Of a stretch of 64,000 nt of DNA, positions 51,297 through 58,604 are shown in pieces. A model generated the notes under the pieces. The model was not told the DNA's origin and ran no database searches. It saw only the letters and a program-made list of their open reading frames with translations. This DNA is from Marinobacter sp. EhC06. Lineage in GTDB: Bacteria; Pseudomonadota; Gammaproteobacteria; Pseudomonadales; Oleiphilaceae. Each line of letters opens with the position of its first letter. The first letter of the stretch is position 1. The stretch covers positions 1 through 64,000 of the forward strand of contig NZ_LXYO01000035.1 of assembly GCF_001650915.1 (NCBI RefSeq), given 5' to 3'. Both the position numbers and the translations under genes were made by a program.

Positions 51297-52208
51297 TTGG
51301 CATTACACGAAGCATTCATGGCACTCGCACTCTCCGAGTCGCAAAAGGCCCTGCCACACTGCTTGCCGAATCCTCCCGTTGGGTGCGTATTGGTAAAAGA
51401 TGATGTGGCGGTCTCTACCGGGCACACGAGAGCGCCAGGCCGCTATCATGCCGAGGCTGATGCGCTGGCAAATTACGCTGGGTCGTTTTCCGATCTCACC
51501 GCTTACGTGACACTCGAGCCCTGCTCTTTTCACGGAAGAACCCCATCCTGTGCGGACGCTCTAATCAACAAAGGGATTAACCGGGTTATCGTTGCATTGA
51601 TTGATCCAGACCCGAGAAACAACGGCCAAGGGGTGGAAAAGTTACGGCGGGCCGGCATCCAGGTGATCCAGGGCATTTGCGAGGAAGAAGTGAGCAGATT
51701 TTTGGGGCCCTACCTGCGTAAAAAGCAACAAACGAAATTGACAGGCGCGCAGATAAAACTACGGGGCCTCAATCAGAGAGATAAACCTGCAGTCCTCTCA
51801 ATGCTCGCAGATCCTGAGGTCATGCGGTTTTTAGGTCCCCGCCGCGCTCTTTCTGATGATGAGGGAGCCGCCTGGTTTAACGACGCTCTTCAAGGTCCAT
51901 CCCGCTTTGTTATCTCCGATGCTACATCTGACGAATTCATTGGGTTTTGCGGCATAAAGGAGATTAATGGCATTCTGGATTTCGGCTATTTCATCAGGTC
52001 GGAGTTCTGGGGCAATGGCATCGCAACCAGGGCCTGTGAACTGGCCGTCGAAAAGCTCGCACATGAAGTCGATCTTGCTACCGCACAGGTATTTATCGCA
52101 GACGACAATGAAGCCAGTAAAAGAGTCGCCGAAAAAATGGGCTGGCAGGTTGTCCGCGGTTCAACGAAGGATGGCGAGTTCGGCCATTACTACCGAATAG
52201 GCAAATAG
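51297..52208 (+). CDS. RibD-type deaminase fused to GNAT acetyltransferase
   Basis: A 303-residue fusion. Residues ~1-150 are a CDA-fold deaminase of RibD type, with zinc ligands H51-A-E53, C76 (L-E-P-C-S-F-H-G-R-T-P) and C85. Residues ~155-303 are a GNAT domain with the acetyl-CoA motif near E-F-W-G-N-G-I-A-T-R. The RibD reductase domain is absent, so riboflavin synthesis is unlikely to be its task; a deaminated pyrimidine-like product might be acetylated. TTG start follows AAGGA. Confidence 0.82.
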   Translation: MALHEAFMALALSESQKALPHCLPNPPVGCVLVKDDVAVSTGHTRAPGRYHAEADALANYAGSFSDLTAYVTLEPCSFHGRTPSCADALINKGINRVIVALIDPDPRNNGQGVEKLRRAGIQVIQGICEEEVSRFLGPYLRKKQQTKLTGAQIKLRGLNQRDKPAVLSMLADPEVMRFLGPRRALSDDEGAAWFNDALQGPSRFVISDATSDEFIGFCGIKEINGILDFGYFIRSEFWGNGIATRACELAVEKLAHEVDLATAQVFIADDNEASKRVAEKMGWQVVRGSTKDGEFGHYYRIGK

Positions 52209-52262
52209 ATAATCGGTAATGTGATAGAACCAAACCAGAAGCACAACCATCCAGAGGGACTT

Positions 52263-52580
52263 ATGTCAGAGATCGCCAACACTCCCGAACCGCCCTACTA
52301 CGCAGTGATTTTCAGCAACCACCGCACCGAGGGCGACAATGGCTACGCGGAAATGGCCGGGCGGATGGCAGAGCTTGCGAAATCCCAGCCCGGTTATCTG
52401 GGCATGGAATCCGTTCGGGAGGATCTGGGCATCACTGTCTCCTATTGGAAGAGCCTGGAGTCCATCGCCAACTGGAAGAAAAACACGGAGCACCTGGAAG
52501 CCCAGCGGCTGGGTCATCAAAAATGGTATTCAACCTTTCGCGTGCGTGTTGCGAAGGTGGAGCGTGAGTACGGAATTTAA
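52263..52580 (+). CDS. ABM-domain (antibiotic biosynthesis monooxygenase-like) protein
   Basis: A 105-residue dimeric alpha/beta-barrel protein with Y-Y-A-V-I-F-S-N-H-R, Q-P-G-Y-L-G-M-E-S-V and S-Y-W-K-S-L-E-S-I motifs. GAGGGA precedes the ATG at 52263. Members include heme-degrading and quinone-forming monooxygenases and many of unknown function. Confidence 0.82.
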   Translation: MSEIANTPEPPYYAVIFSNHRTEGDNGYAEMAGRMAELAKSQPGYLGMESVREDLGITVSYWKSLESIANWKKNTEHLEAQRLGHQKWYSTFRVRVAKVEREYGI

Positions 52581-52601
52581 CGTTTCCAGAGGTCAATTCC
52601 C

Positions 52602-52934
52602 TTGCCTGAACTGAAAACCATCGGTCTGTTTCTCGTCACCGCGCTGGCCGAAATCGTTGGCTGCTACCTACCATATCTTTGGCTTCGCGAGGGAAAGAGC
52701 ATCTGGCTTCTGGTGCCAGGCGCTCTGAGCCTGGCCGCGTTTGCCTGGTTACTCTCCCTGCATCCTACAGCCGCCGGCCGGGTGTATGCGGCCTACGGCG
52801 GTGTGTATATCTTCATGGCTATTCTCTGGCTTTGGGCTATTGATGGTATCCGGCCAACCGTCTGGGATCTGGTGGGTTCCGGTGTTGCATTGCTGGGCAT
52901 GGCGATCATCATGTTTGCGCCGCGAAGCACATAG
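52602..52934 (+). CDS. ynfA: YnfA (UPF0060) membrane protein
   Basis: A 110-residue inner-membrane protein with four helices. It has [18 protein letters not shown] and the conserved [12 protein letters not shown]. YnfA proteins are related to small multidrug transporters. TTG start follows AGAGG with 8-9 bases. Confidence 0.92.
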   Translation: MPELKTIGLFLVTALAEIVGCYLPYLWLREGKSIWLLVPGALSLAAFAWLLSLHPTAAGRVYAAYGGVYIFMAILWLWAIDGIRPTVWDLVGSGVALLGMAIIMFAPRST

Positions 52935-52958
52935 CGAGCGCGGAGGGACTTTGATCAT

Positions 52959-53423
52959 ATGATGAGTATCAGACCTTACGCAGAACAGGACCTGGCCGAC
53001 ATCGTCGCTGTGTTCACGGATTCAGTGCATCAGATTGCCTCGCGGAGCTATACCCCGGAGCAACTGGCAGCCTGGGCACCACTATCGCCGGATCTTGAAC
53101 AATGGCGTGCACGCCTTTCAGGTGTGGAAACACTCGTCGCTGAATCCAGGGGCGTATTGGCGGGCTTTATCTCTTTCACCTCCAACGGTCATATCGAGTT
53201 TCTCTTCACGGCGCCAACGTTCGCCCGTCGAGGTGTCGCCTCTCTGCTTTACGAGGCAGCAGTGCAGAGTCTGGCTTCGGGCGGGGTCAAAACGTTAACA
53301 ACCGACGCAAGCCTGGAAGCCCTTCCGTTTTTCGAGTCCAGGGGATTTTCAGTTACAGAGGCGCAAACGGTGGAGCGCAACGGAGTACAGTTTCGGCGCT
53401 TCGCCATGACCGGCCCGTCATAA
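52959..53423 (+). CDS. GNAT family acetyltransferase
   Basis: A 154-residue N-acetyltransferase of the GNAT fold: I-R-P-Y-A-E-Q-D-L-A-D-I-V-A at the start and the acetyl-CoA motif region T-F-A-R-R-G-V-A-S-L-L-Y-E at ~88-100, followed by F-E-S-R-G-F. ATG at 52959 or 52962. The acceptor is unknown. Confidence 0.85.
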   Translation: MMSIRPYAEQDLADIVAVFTDSVHQIASRSYTPEQLAAWAPLSPDLEQWRARLSGVETLVAESRGVLAGFISFTSNGHIEFLFTAPTFARRGVASLLYEAAVQSLASGGVKTLTTDASLEALPFFESRGFSVTEAQTVERNGVQFRRFAMTGPS

Positions 53424-53475
53424 CTTCATTTCCTCAACTATACTCACCTGTGGCAAACACCAGGGAGGTAATGAA

Positions 53476-53904
53476 ATGAACAGGATTGCAGTTACCCTAT
53501 CTTTAGCTCTGTTGACCGCGCCAGTTGCCGCATTCGCAGAGAGCATGATGTCTGAGGCACCGGCCAACGCTGGCGTGTATTTCGTGCAACCAACTGACGG
53601 TGCAACCGTCGACCAGACCTTCAAAGTCGTCTTTGGTCTTCGAAATATGGGCGTGGCGCCTGCTGGCGTGGAAAAAGCGGGCACCGGGCATCACCATCTG
53701 CTGATCGATACCAATGTGCCTTCTGATTTAAGCCAATCTCTTCCGGCAACGGATCAGATCAAGCACTTTGGTGGCGGGCAAACCGAAACCGAGGTCACTC
53801 TATCACCGGGTAAACACACGCTGCAGCTTTTGGTCGGTGATCACATGCATGTGCCACATAACCCGCCAGTGGTCTCCGAGAAGATCACAGTGATGGTGGA
53901 GTAA
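53476..53904 (+). CDS. DUF4399 periplasmic protein
   Basis: A 142-residue protein with signal peptide ending A-F-A-E. The mature part contains the DUF4399 features V-Y-F-V-Q-P-T-D-G-A-T-V and G-H-H-H-L-L-I-D-T, then G-D-H-M-H-V-P-H-N-P near the end. Several histidines may bind metal. Function not known. Confidence 0.85.
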   Translation: MNRIAVTLSLALLTAPVAAFAESMMSEAPANAGVYFVQPTDGATVDQTFKVVFGLRNMGVAPAGVEKAGTGHHHLLIDTNVPSDLSQSLPATDQIKHFGGGQTETEVTLSPGKHTLQLLVGDHMHVPHNPPVVSEKITVMVE

Positions 53905-54017
53905 CGTTCTACCCTGAACGGAATGGCCAGTGCAGAGTTGCATTTCAGTCAATCCCCTGAGCGTTCGATCATGGTACTGTGAGCGCAAATAACCCGAACG
54001 AATCCAGGGGATAACTG

Positions 54018-54764
54018 ATGCGAAAGAACATTCTGATTACCGGTGCCAGCACCGGTCTCGGCGAAGGCATGGCCCGAGAATGGGCCGCCAAAGGCTGCAA
54101 TCTGGCGCTTTGCGCACGGCGGGCTGGCAAGCTGGAGGCTCTGCAGCGGGAATTGCAGCAGGCCAATCCGGGTATCCGGGTGCTGGTTCGTGGCCTTGAT
54201 GTCTGCGATTACGATGAGGTGTTCGAAGTGTTCCGTGGCTTCCGGGATGAGCTGGGCAGCCTGGATCGGGTGGTGGTTAACGCGGGTATCGGCAGCTCAC
54301 AGCCCATCGGCCGTGGGCATTTTGCCGCCAACCGACACACCGCCGAGACCAACTTCATCGCCGCCATTGCCCAGAGCGAGGCGGCCATGGAGATTTTTCG
54401 CGAACAGAACAGCGGTCATCTGGTGTTGATGTCGTCAGTGAGCGGTGTTCGTGGTTTCCGTGGCCCTCTGAACGTATACGCTGCCACCAAGGCTGCCGTG
54501 GCCTCTTTGGCGGAGGGTCTGCAACTCGATACCAAGGGTAAGCCGATCAACGTCAGCAACATTATGCCCGGCTACATTCTCACGGATATAAACCGGGATA
54601 CCAAAAACGCGCCCTTCCGGGTGGATCTGGAAACCGGCGTGAAGGCTCTGGTGAAAGCCATCGAATCCGAGAAGCGCCGCGCCTATGTTCCCTGGTGGCC
54701 CTGGACACCCCTGAGTTACGTGTTGAAGTCCCTACCCTTCGGGATCTTCGCGAGAGCCATGTAA
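54018..54764 (+). CDS. Short-chain dehydrogenase/reductase
   Basis: A 248-residue classical SDR. It has T-G-A-S-T-G-L-G-E-G (nucleotide-binding), N-A-G-I-G (strand support), the catalytic S-S-V-S-G and Y-A-A-T-K. The R-R after the first glycine-rich unit (A-R-R-A-G-K) favours NADP(H). A C-terminal hydrophobic/aromatic stretch (VPWWPWTPLSYVLKSLPFGI) may bind membrane. Substrate unknown. Confidence 0.9.
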   Translation: MRKNILITGASTGLGEGMAREWAAKGCNLALCARRAGKLEALQRELQQANPGIRVLVRGLDVCDYDEVFEVFRGFRDELGSLDRVVVNAGIGSSQPIGRGHFAANRHTAETNFIAAIAQSEAAMEIFREQNSGHLVLMSSVSGVRGFRGPLNVYAATKAAVASLAEGLQLDTKGKPINVSNIMPGYILTDINRDTKNAPFRVDLETGVKALVKAIESEKRRAYVPWWPWTPLSYVLKSLPFGIFARAM

Positions 54765-54783
54765 CCAGCCTGAGATCCACTTG

Positions 54784-55176
54784 ATGATCAAATCCATCGC
54801 CTTGGCCACACTGCTTATCCTGTTGGTGGCCTTTCTGGGTTTCCAGTACTACATCACGTCAGTGCCCGACCTGGCAGAGCCCATTTCTGTTGAGGAAACC
54901 CGTTTTATCGAGCGGGACAACTCGCTCCTGGTAACTCTGCGGGGCAATAACGGCCGCCACTTTACCCTGGGCCTACGGGGAGACATTGAGAACGAGCCTG
55001 AAGAAACCGCCCTGTTCTTTATCAGCAATCCGGATTTAGTTCCCTATGTGTACTGGCCAGGGCTTCGCAGCAACGATGAGAAACGGGTGCTGGAACTACT
55101 AGAGGATTTAGTCGAAAAAGAGGTGCAGGATGGGGAGATATCGCGCATCTACGAGGTTCTGAAGAACCGGAACTGA
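54784..55176 (+). CDS. Membrane-anchored protein of unknown function
   Basis: A 130-residue protein with one N-terminal transmembrane segment (residues ~3-22), then a beta-rich extracytosolic part and acidic C-terminal helices. The start codon is 20 bases after the SDR stop, so the two are probably co-transcribed. No family recognised. A GC-rich palindromic stretch without T-run lies at 55231-55286 between this gene and the convergent transporter genes. Confidence 0.6.
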   Translation: MIKSIALATLLILLVAFLGFQYYITSVPDLAEPISVEETRFIERDNSLLVTLRGNNGRHFTLGLRGDIENEPEETALFFISNPDLVPYVYWPGLRSNDEKRVLELLEDLVEKEVQDGEISRIYEVLKNRN

Positions 55177-55285
55177 CACTTTCAGTTTTGAGCCAGGAGG
55201 ATTCACCCGCCTCTTGGGGCTGAAAAATGGCTGGGGAAGCGGGTCCAAAAACTCCCCCAGCCAGCGCCACGGTTGTGGCGACTTT

Positions 55286-56008
55286 CTAGCGCACTTTTGA
55301 AAGGAACTTCTGGGTGAGCGGGTTTTGCGGATCGGTAATCACCTGGCGTGCTTCACCGATCTCTGCAATCACACCCTCGTGGAAGTAAGCCACCCGGTCA
55401 GAGACATCCCGTGCGAATCCCATTTCGTGGGTCACACAGATCATGGTCATCCCCTCTTCTGCCAACAGGCGCAGGGTATCCAGAACCTCGCCGACCAGCT
55501 CCGGGTCGAGCGCGGAGGTCACCTCGTCAAGCAGCATGTAGTCGGGCTTCATGGCCAGAGCACGGGCAATCGCCAGGCGCTGCTGCTGGCCGCCGGACAT
55601 TTTGGTGGGATAGACGTCGAACTTGTCACCCAGGCCGACATGCTCCAACTCTTTCTTGGCAATTTCAATTGCCTCTTCCTTGCTCATTTTCTTGACGATT
55701 CTGGGCGCCAGGGCGGCGTTCTCCAGCACAGTCATATGAGGAAAGGAATTCCATTGCTGAAAGACCATGCCCAGTTTCTGGCGCAGCTTGTCCTTATTGG
55801 TCTCTTTGGCATGGACATCCACATCATCAACGAGGATCTTGCCCTTGTTGATGGGCTCAATGGCATTGATGCAATACAGGAGAGTCGACTTGCCACTGCC
55901 GGAGCCCCCGATAACGCTCACGACCTCGCCTTTCTTTACATCCAGGCTGACGCCTTTCAGTACTTCAAGATCGCCGAAGGATTTATGGACATTCTGTACG
56001 CTGATCAT
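55286..56008 (-). CDS. Polar amino-acid ABC importer ATPase (GlnQ/GltL-like)
   Basis: A 240-residue ATPase. Walker A GGSGSGKST, the signature L-S-G-G-like M-S-G-G-Q-Q-Q-R-L, Walker B Y-M-L-L-D-E-V-T-S-A-L-D, switch V-T-H-E-M. Members of the PAAT family transport glutamate, aspartate, glutamine or similar. Its start overlaps the upstream permease by 4 bases; it is last in a four-gene minus-strand operon. Confidence 0.93.
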   Translation of the reverse strand: MISVQNVHKSFGDLEVLKGVSLDVKKGEVVSVIGGSGSGKSTLLYCINAIEPINKGKILVDDVDVHAKETNKDKLRQKLGMVFQQWNSFPHMTVLENAALAPRIVKKMSKEEAIEIAKKELEHVGLGDKFDVYPTKMSGGQQQRLAIARALAMKPDYMLLDEVTSALDPELVGEVLDTLRLLAEEGMTMICVTHEMGFARDVSDRVAYFHEGVIAEIGEARQVITDPQNPLTQKFLSKVR

Positions 56009-56658
56009 ATTGCCATTTTCCTCTCAACATACCGGCCGTAGTGGGACAGCGGGTACGAAATAATGAAGTAAAAGATACCAACACCGATCAGGATCTCGAG
56101 CGGTTGCTGGGTTCTTGAAATCAGTTGCTCCGACGTGCGCAGCAATTCCATGTAACCAATGACCGAGACCAAGGCCGAGTCCTTGATTACACTGAGTGCG
56201 ACACCCAGCCACGAAGGGAACACAGCACGCAAACCAATCGGTAACCGAATGTGGTAGATGGTTTGCCATTTGGTCATACCCAGTGAGCGCGCTGCCGTCT
56301 GCATTGAGGGACTGACACTTTCAAAGCCACTGCGGAATACCTCGCTCATGAAGGCCATGGTATACAGCGAAAGCACAATGGAGCCCGCAACAAACGGCGC
56401 CAATGGATTTCCCATCGCACCGACAAAGGTGGAGAACAGAATAAGCTGGATGATCAGGGGAACACTTCTCAGCACGTCGAGCACGCTACCGAAAAGGACA
56501 TTGACGGCCTTGTTGCTCTCGGCACGGAGAAAGCCGACGATCAATCCCAGAATAGTGCCCACCACGATGGCGACAACGGAGATGATGATGGTATTCCAGA
56601 CACCGGTCAGGATCAGACCGCTATCGCTCCAGGACAGGGGTGTGAATAAAGAATTCAT
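56005..56658 (-). CDS. Polar amino-acid ABC permease (GltK-like)
   Basis: A 217-residue inner-membrane permease with about five helices and the EAA-like motif A-A-R-S-L-G-M-T-K-W-Q-T. It is one base adjacent to the second permease gene and overlaps the ATPase gene by four bases. The two permeases form the channel heterodimer. Confidence 0.92.
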   Translation of the reverse strand: MNSLFTPLSWSDSGLILTGVWNTIIISVVAIVVGTILGLIVGFLRAESNKAVNVLFGSVLDVLRSVPLIIQLILFSTFVGAMGNPLAPFVAGSIVLSLYTMAFMSEVFRSGFESVSPSMQTAARSLGMTKWQTIYHIRLPIGLRAVFPSWLGVALSVIKDSALVSVIGYMELLRTSEQLISRTQQPLEILIGVGIFYFIISYPLSHYGRYVERKMAI

Positions 56659-57323
56659 CAGATTTCCCCCTTGAAGAGTCTACGAGCAAGCAGTGATGAC
56701 CCAAACAACACGAGTTTGGTGATAACGAAGTACATCACGGCCGCCACAATGAAGAACTCCAGCGTTCTGAACGACAGTGACTGCAAACGCTGAGTCGTGC
56801 CAGAAAGCTCGCTCATACCCACGAGAATGCCCAGAGAGCTCATCAGGATGGACCAGACAAACTGGTTGGTCATCGGGTGGTAGATGCGTCTCAGCATCTG
56901 CGGAAGGATGATGTATCGATACGTCTGGATACTGGTCATGCCCAGCGACTTGGAGGCGCTGTACTGGGTGCTCGGAATCGACTGGAAACCACCCCGGAAC
57001 GTCTCTGTCAGGTAGCCCGCGTTGATGAAGACCAGTGCGCTCAGTACCGCCACATAGGGGCTGAGGTGGATACCAAATGCTCCAAGGCCAAAATAGGCCA
57101 TGTAGATCTGGAACAGGGCCGGCGTATTCCGGGCGATCTCGACCCAGACCGTAGCAACCTGGCTGAAGAACTTCGTGTTATTCATTTTGGCGATCGCCAA
57201 CAGTATTGCGATCACAACGCCCAGAAGCATCGCCAGAACGGATACGTGCAGGGTAACGAAGGCACCGTTCAGCAGCTGGGGCATGTTCTGGAACACAACG
57301 TTCCAGTGAAATTCGTAGTCCAT
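56658..57323 (-). CDS. Polar amino-acid ABC permease (GltJ-like)
   Basis: A 221-residue inner-membrane permease beginning M-D-Y-E-F-H-W-N-V-V-F, typical of GltJ proteins. The EAA-like motif is S-A-S-K-S-L-G-M-T-S-I. It shares one base with the following permease gene. A hairpin separates it from the binding-protein gene upstream. Confidence 0.92.
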   Translation of the reverse strand: MDYEFHWNVVFQNMPQLLNGAFVTLHVSVLAMLLGVVIAILLAIAKMNNTKFFSQVATVWVEIARNTPALFQIYMAYFGLGAFGIHLSPYVAVLSALVFINAGYLTETFRGGFQSIPSTQYSASKSLGMTSIQTYRYIILPQMLRRIYHPMTNQFVWSILMSSLGILVGMSELSGTTQRLQSLSFRTLEFFIVAAVMYFVITKLVLFGSSLLARRLFKGEI

Positions 57324-57441
57324 ACCTTGGCCATTTTATGAATGGTAGGAAACTCGACCAGAGCCCGGTAAGAAGGGCCTTGATCAGAATTTTAAGTCAG
57401 GACACCCGAGGGTGAGTGCCCGACCCGGGAACCAATGCAAT

Positions 57442-57466
57442 GACGGCCGCCTGTTTGGCGGCCGTC
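57442..57466 (-). terminator. Attenuating hairpin between binding-protein and permease genes
   Basis: A perfect 10-bp stem GACGGCCGCC/GGCGGCCGTC with a 5-base loop, without a strong T-run. It probably reduces read-through from the binding-protein gene into the permease genes. Confidence 0.7.
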
Positions 57467-57476
57467 GGTTCGGCGC

Positions 57477-58295
57477 TTACTTGTTGTCCCGGAGGGACTG
57501 AATCAGATCGGCCGGCGCATCGGTACCGAAGTGCTTGTTGTAAGCTTCGTTCATGTTGCCGTCGCGAATCTGGCGTACCAGGAACAGGTTCAGGTAGTTG
57601 ATCCAGGCAACCTCATCACGCTTGGCGATGATGCCCACAACGTCGTCGTAGTTGGGAACGTAGGGGCCGGCTTCAAAGTCTTCGAACTCTTCGCTACGCA
57701 GTTTGGTCGCGATGTTCGTGTTGGTGGAAATGATCGCATCGACCTTACCCTGGTACAGACCCAGGTAAGCGTCATTCTCGGATTTGAAGGAGGTGTAGTT
57801 GTCCTTGCCCCAGCCCTGCTGCTCGGCATACGCGAGGTATTCGGTTTCGTAGGTGGTGCCGAGTGCCGCACCAACTTTCAGGTTCTTCAGGTCGTCGAAG
57901 GATTCAATGTTCTTGTCCTCGTTGGCGATAACCTGGAATTTGAACACGAAGTACGGGTAGGTGAAGCCAACGGTCTTGGCGCGCTCCAGTGTATCGGAGG
58001 TAGAACCGATAACCACATCAGTCTTGCCGGACACCAGGGAGGGAATCCGCTCGCCCCAGGTCAGGTTGAGAACGTTGACGTCTACGCCGAGCGCCTCGCC
58101 CAGATCGTTACAGTAATCGACGTCGAAGCCTGCAGGCTCGTTGTTCTCGTCAAAATATCCCATTGGTGGGAAATCCAGAACCACGCCACAGTTCAGAGTG
58201 CCACGTTGAATCACGGTGTCCAGCTGATCGGCTGTCGCGCTTACGGAGGTTACCGCAGCACAAGCGAATACAAGCGGTGCTAGTTTGCGAATCAT
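57477..58295 (-). CDS. Polar amino-acid ABC importer binding protein
   Basis: A 272-residue periplasmic binding protein (family 3) with signal peptide ending S-A-T-A-D. The mature part begins Q-L-D-T-V-I-Q-R-G-T-L-N-C-G-V and has G-F-D-V-D-Y-C-N-D-L-G and V-G-A-A-L-G-T-T-Y-E motifs. It resembles GltI-like acidic/polar amino-acid binding proteins; the ligand is not certain. The start at 58295 avoids an unsupported N-terminal extension. Confidence 0.9.
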   Translation of the reverse strand: MIRKLAPLVFACAAVTSVSATADQLDTVIQRGTLNCGVVLDFPPMGYFDENNEPAGFDVDYCNDLGEALGVDVNVLNLTWGERIPSLVSGKTDVVIGSTSDTLERAKTVGFTYPYFVFKFQVIANEDKNIESFDDLKNLKVGAALGTTYETEYLAYAEQQGWGKDNYTSFKSENDAYLGLYQGKVDAIISTNTNIATKLRSEEFEDFEAGPYVPNYDDVVGIIAKRDEVAWINYLNLFLVRQIRDGNMNEAYNKHFGTDAPADLIQSLRDNK

Positions 58296-58604
58296 AGTTA
58301 TTCTCTCTTTTTCTTTCGTGGGCGAAAAGTGTGTGTCCGTTATGCCTACACAACACGAGTTATGTGCAAAAAGCATACGTAAAAATACTACCGTAGATTA
58401 TTTAGTGAAAATTTTTGAAATTTGCCATTTGGTAGGCAATTTTCCTTAATTTCCTCAATATAACCGGATTTTTTGAGCCTGCAACTCGTGATAGCGGCCA
58501 AAAAACGAACAAACAGTCATTTTTCATGTTCTTAGGTCTATGATTTAACTGATGTTTACACCTCCTTAATCAAAAAGACGAATTTATTACGATAGCAGGC
58601 CATT
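58296..58604. other. AT-rich intergenic region, promoter region of the amino-acid importer
   Basis: About 310 AT-rich bases with no gene. It must carry the promoter of the minus-strand importer operon and the 3' end region of the ABC permease gene at its right. The only structure I see is the inverted repeat at 58422-58439. No sigma-54 type element was found on the minus strand. Confidence 0.6.
58422..58439. promoter_or_regulatory. Inverted repeat, possible operator
   Basis: TTGCC-N8-GGCAA, extended outward by AAA/TTT-rich arms. It lies about 130 bases upstream of the binding-protein start codon. It may bind a dimeric regulator; identity unknown. Confidence 0.4.

Noticed and set aside
55231..55286. 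Terminator between the 54784 gene and the amino-acid importer
   Set aside because: TGGCTGGGG/CCCCAGCCA and CGCCAC/GTGGCG pairings exist, but neither is followed by a T-run on either strand.
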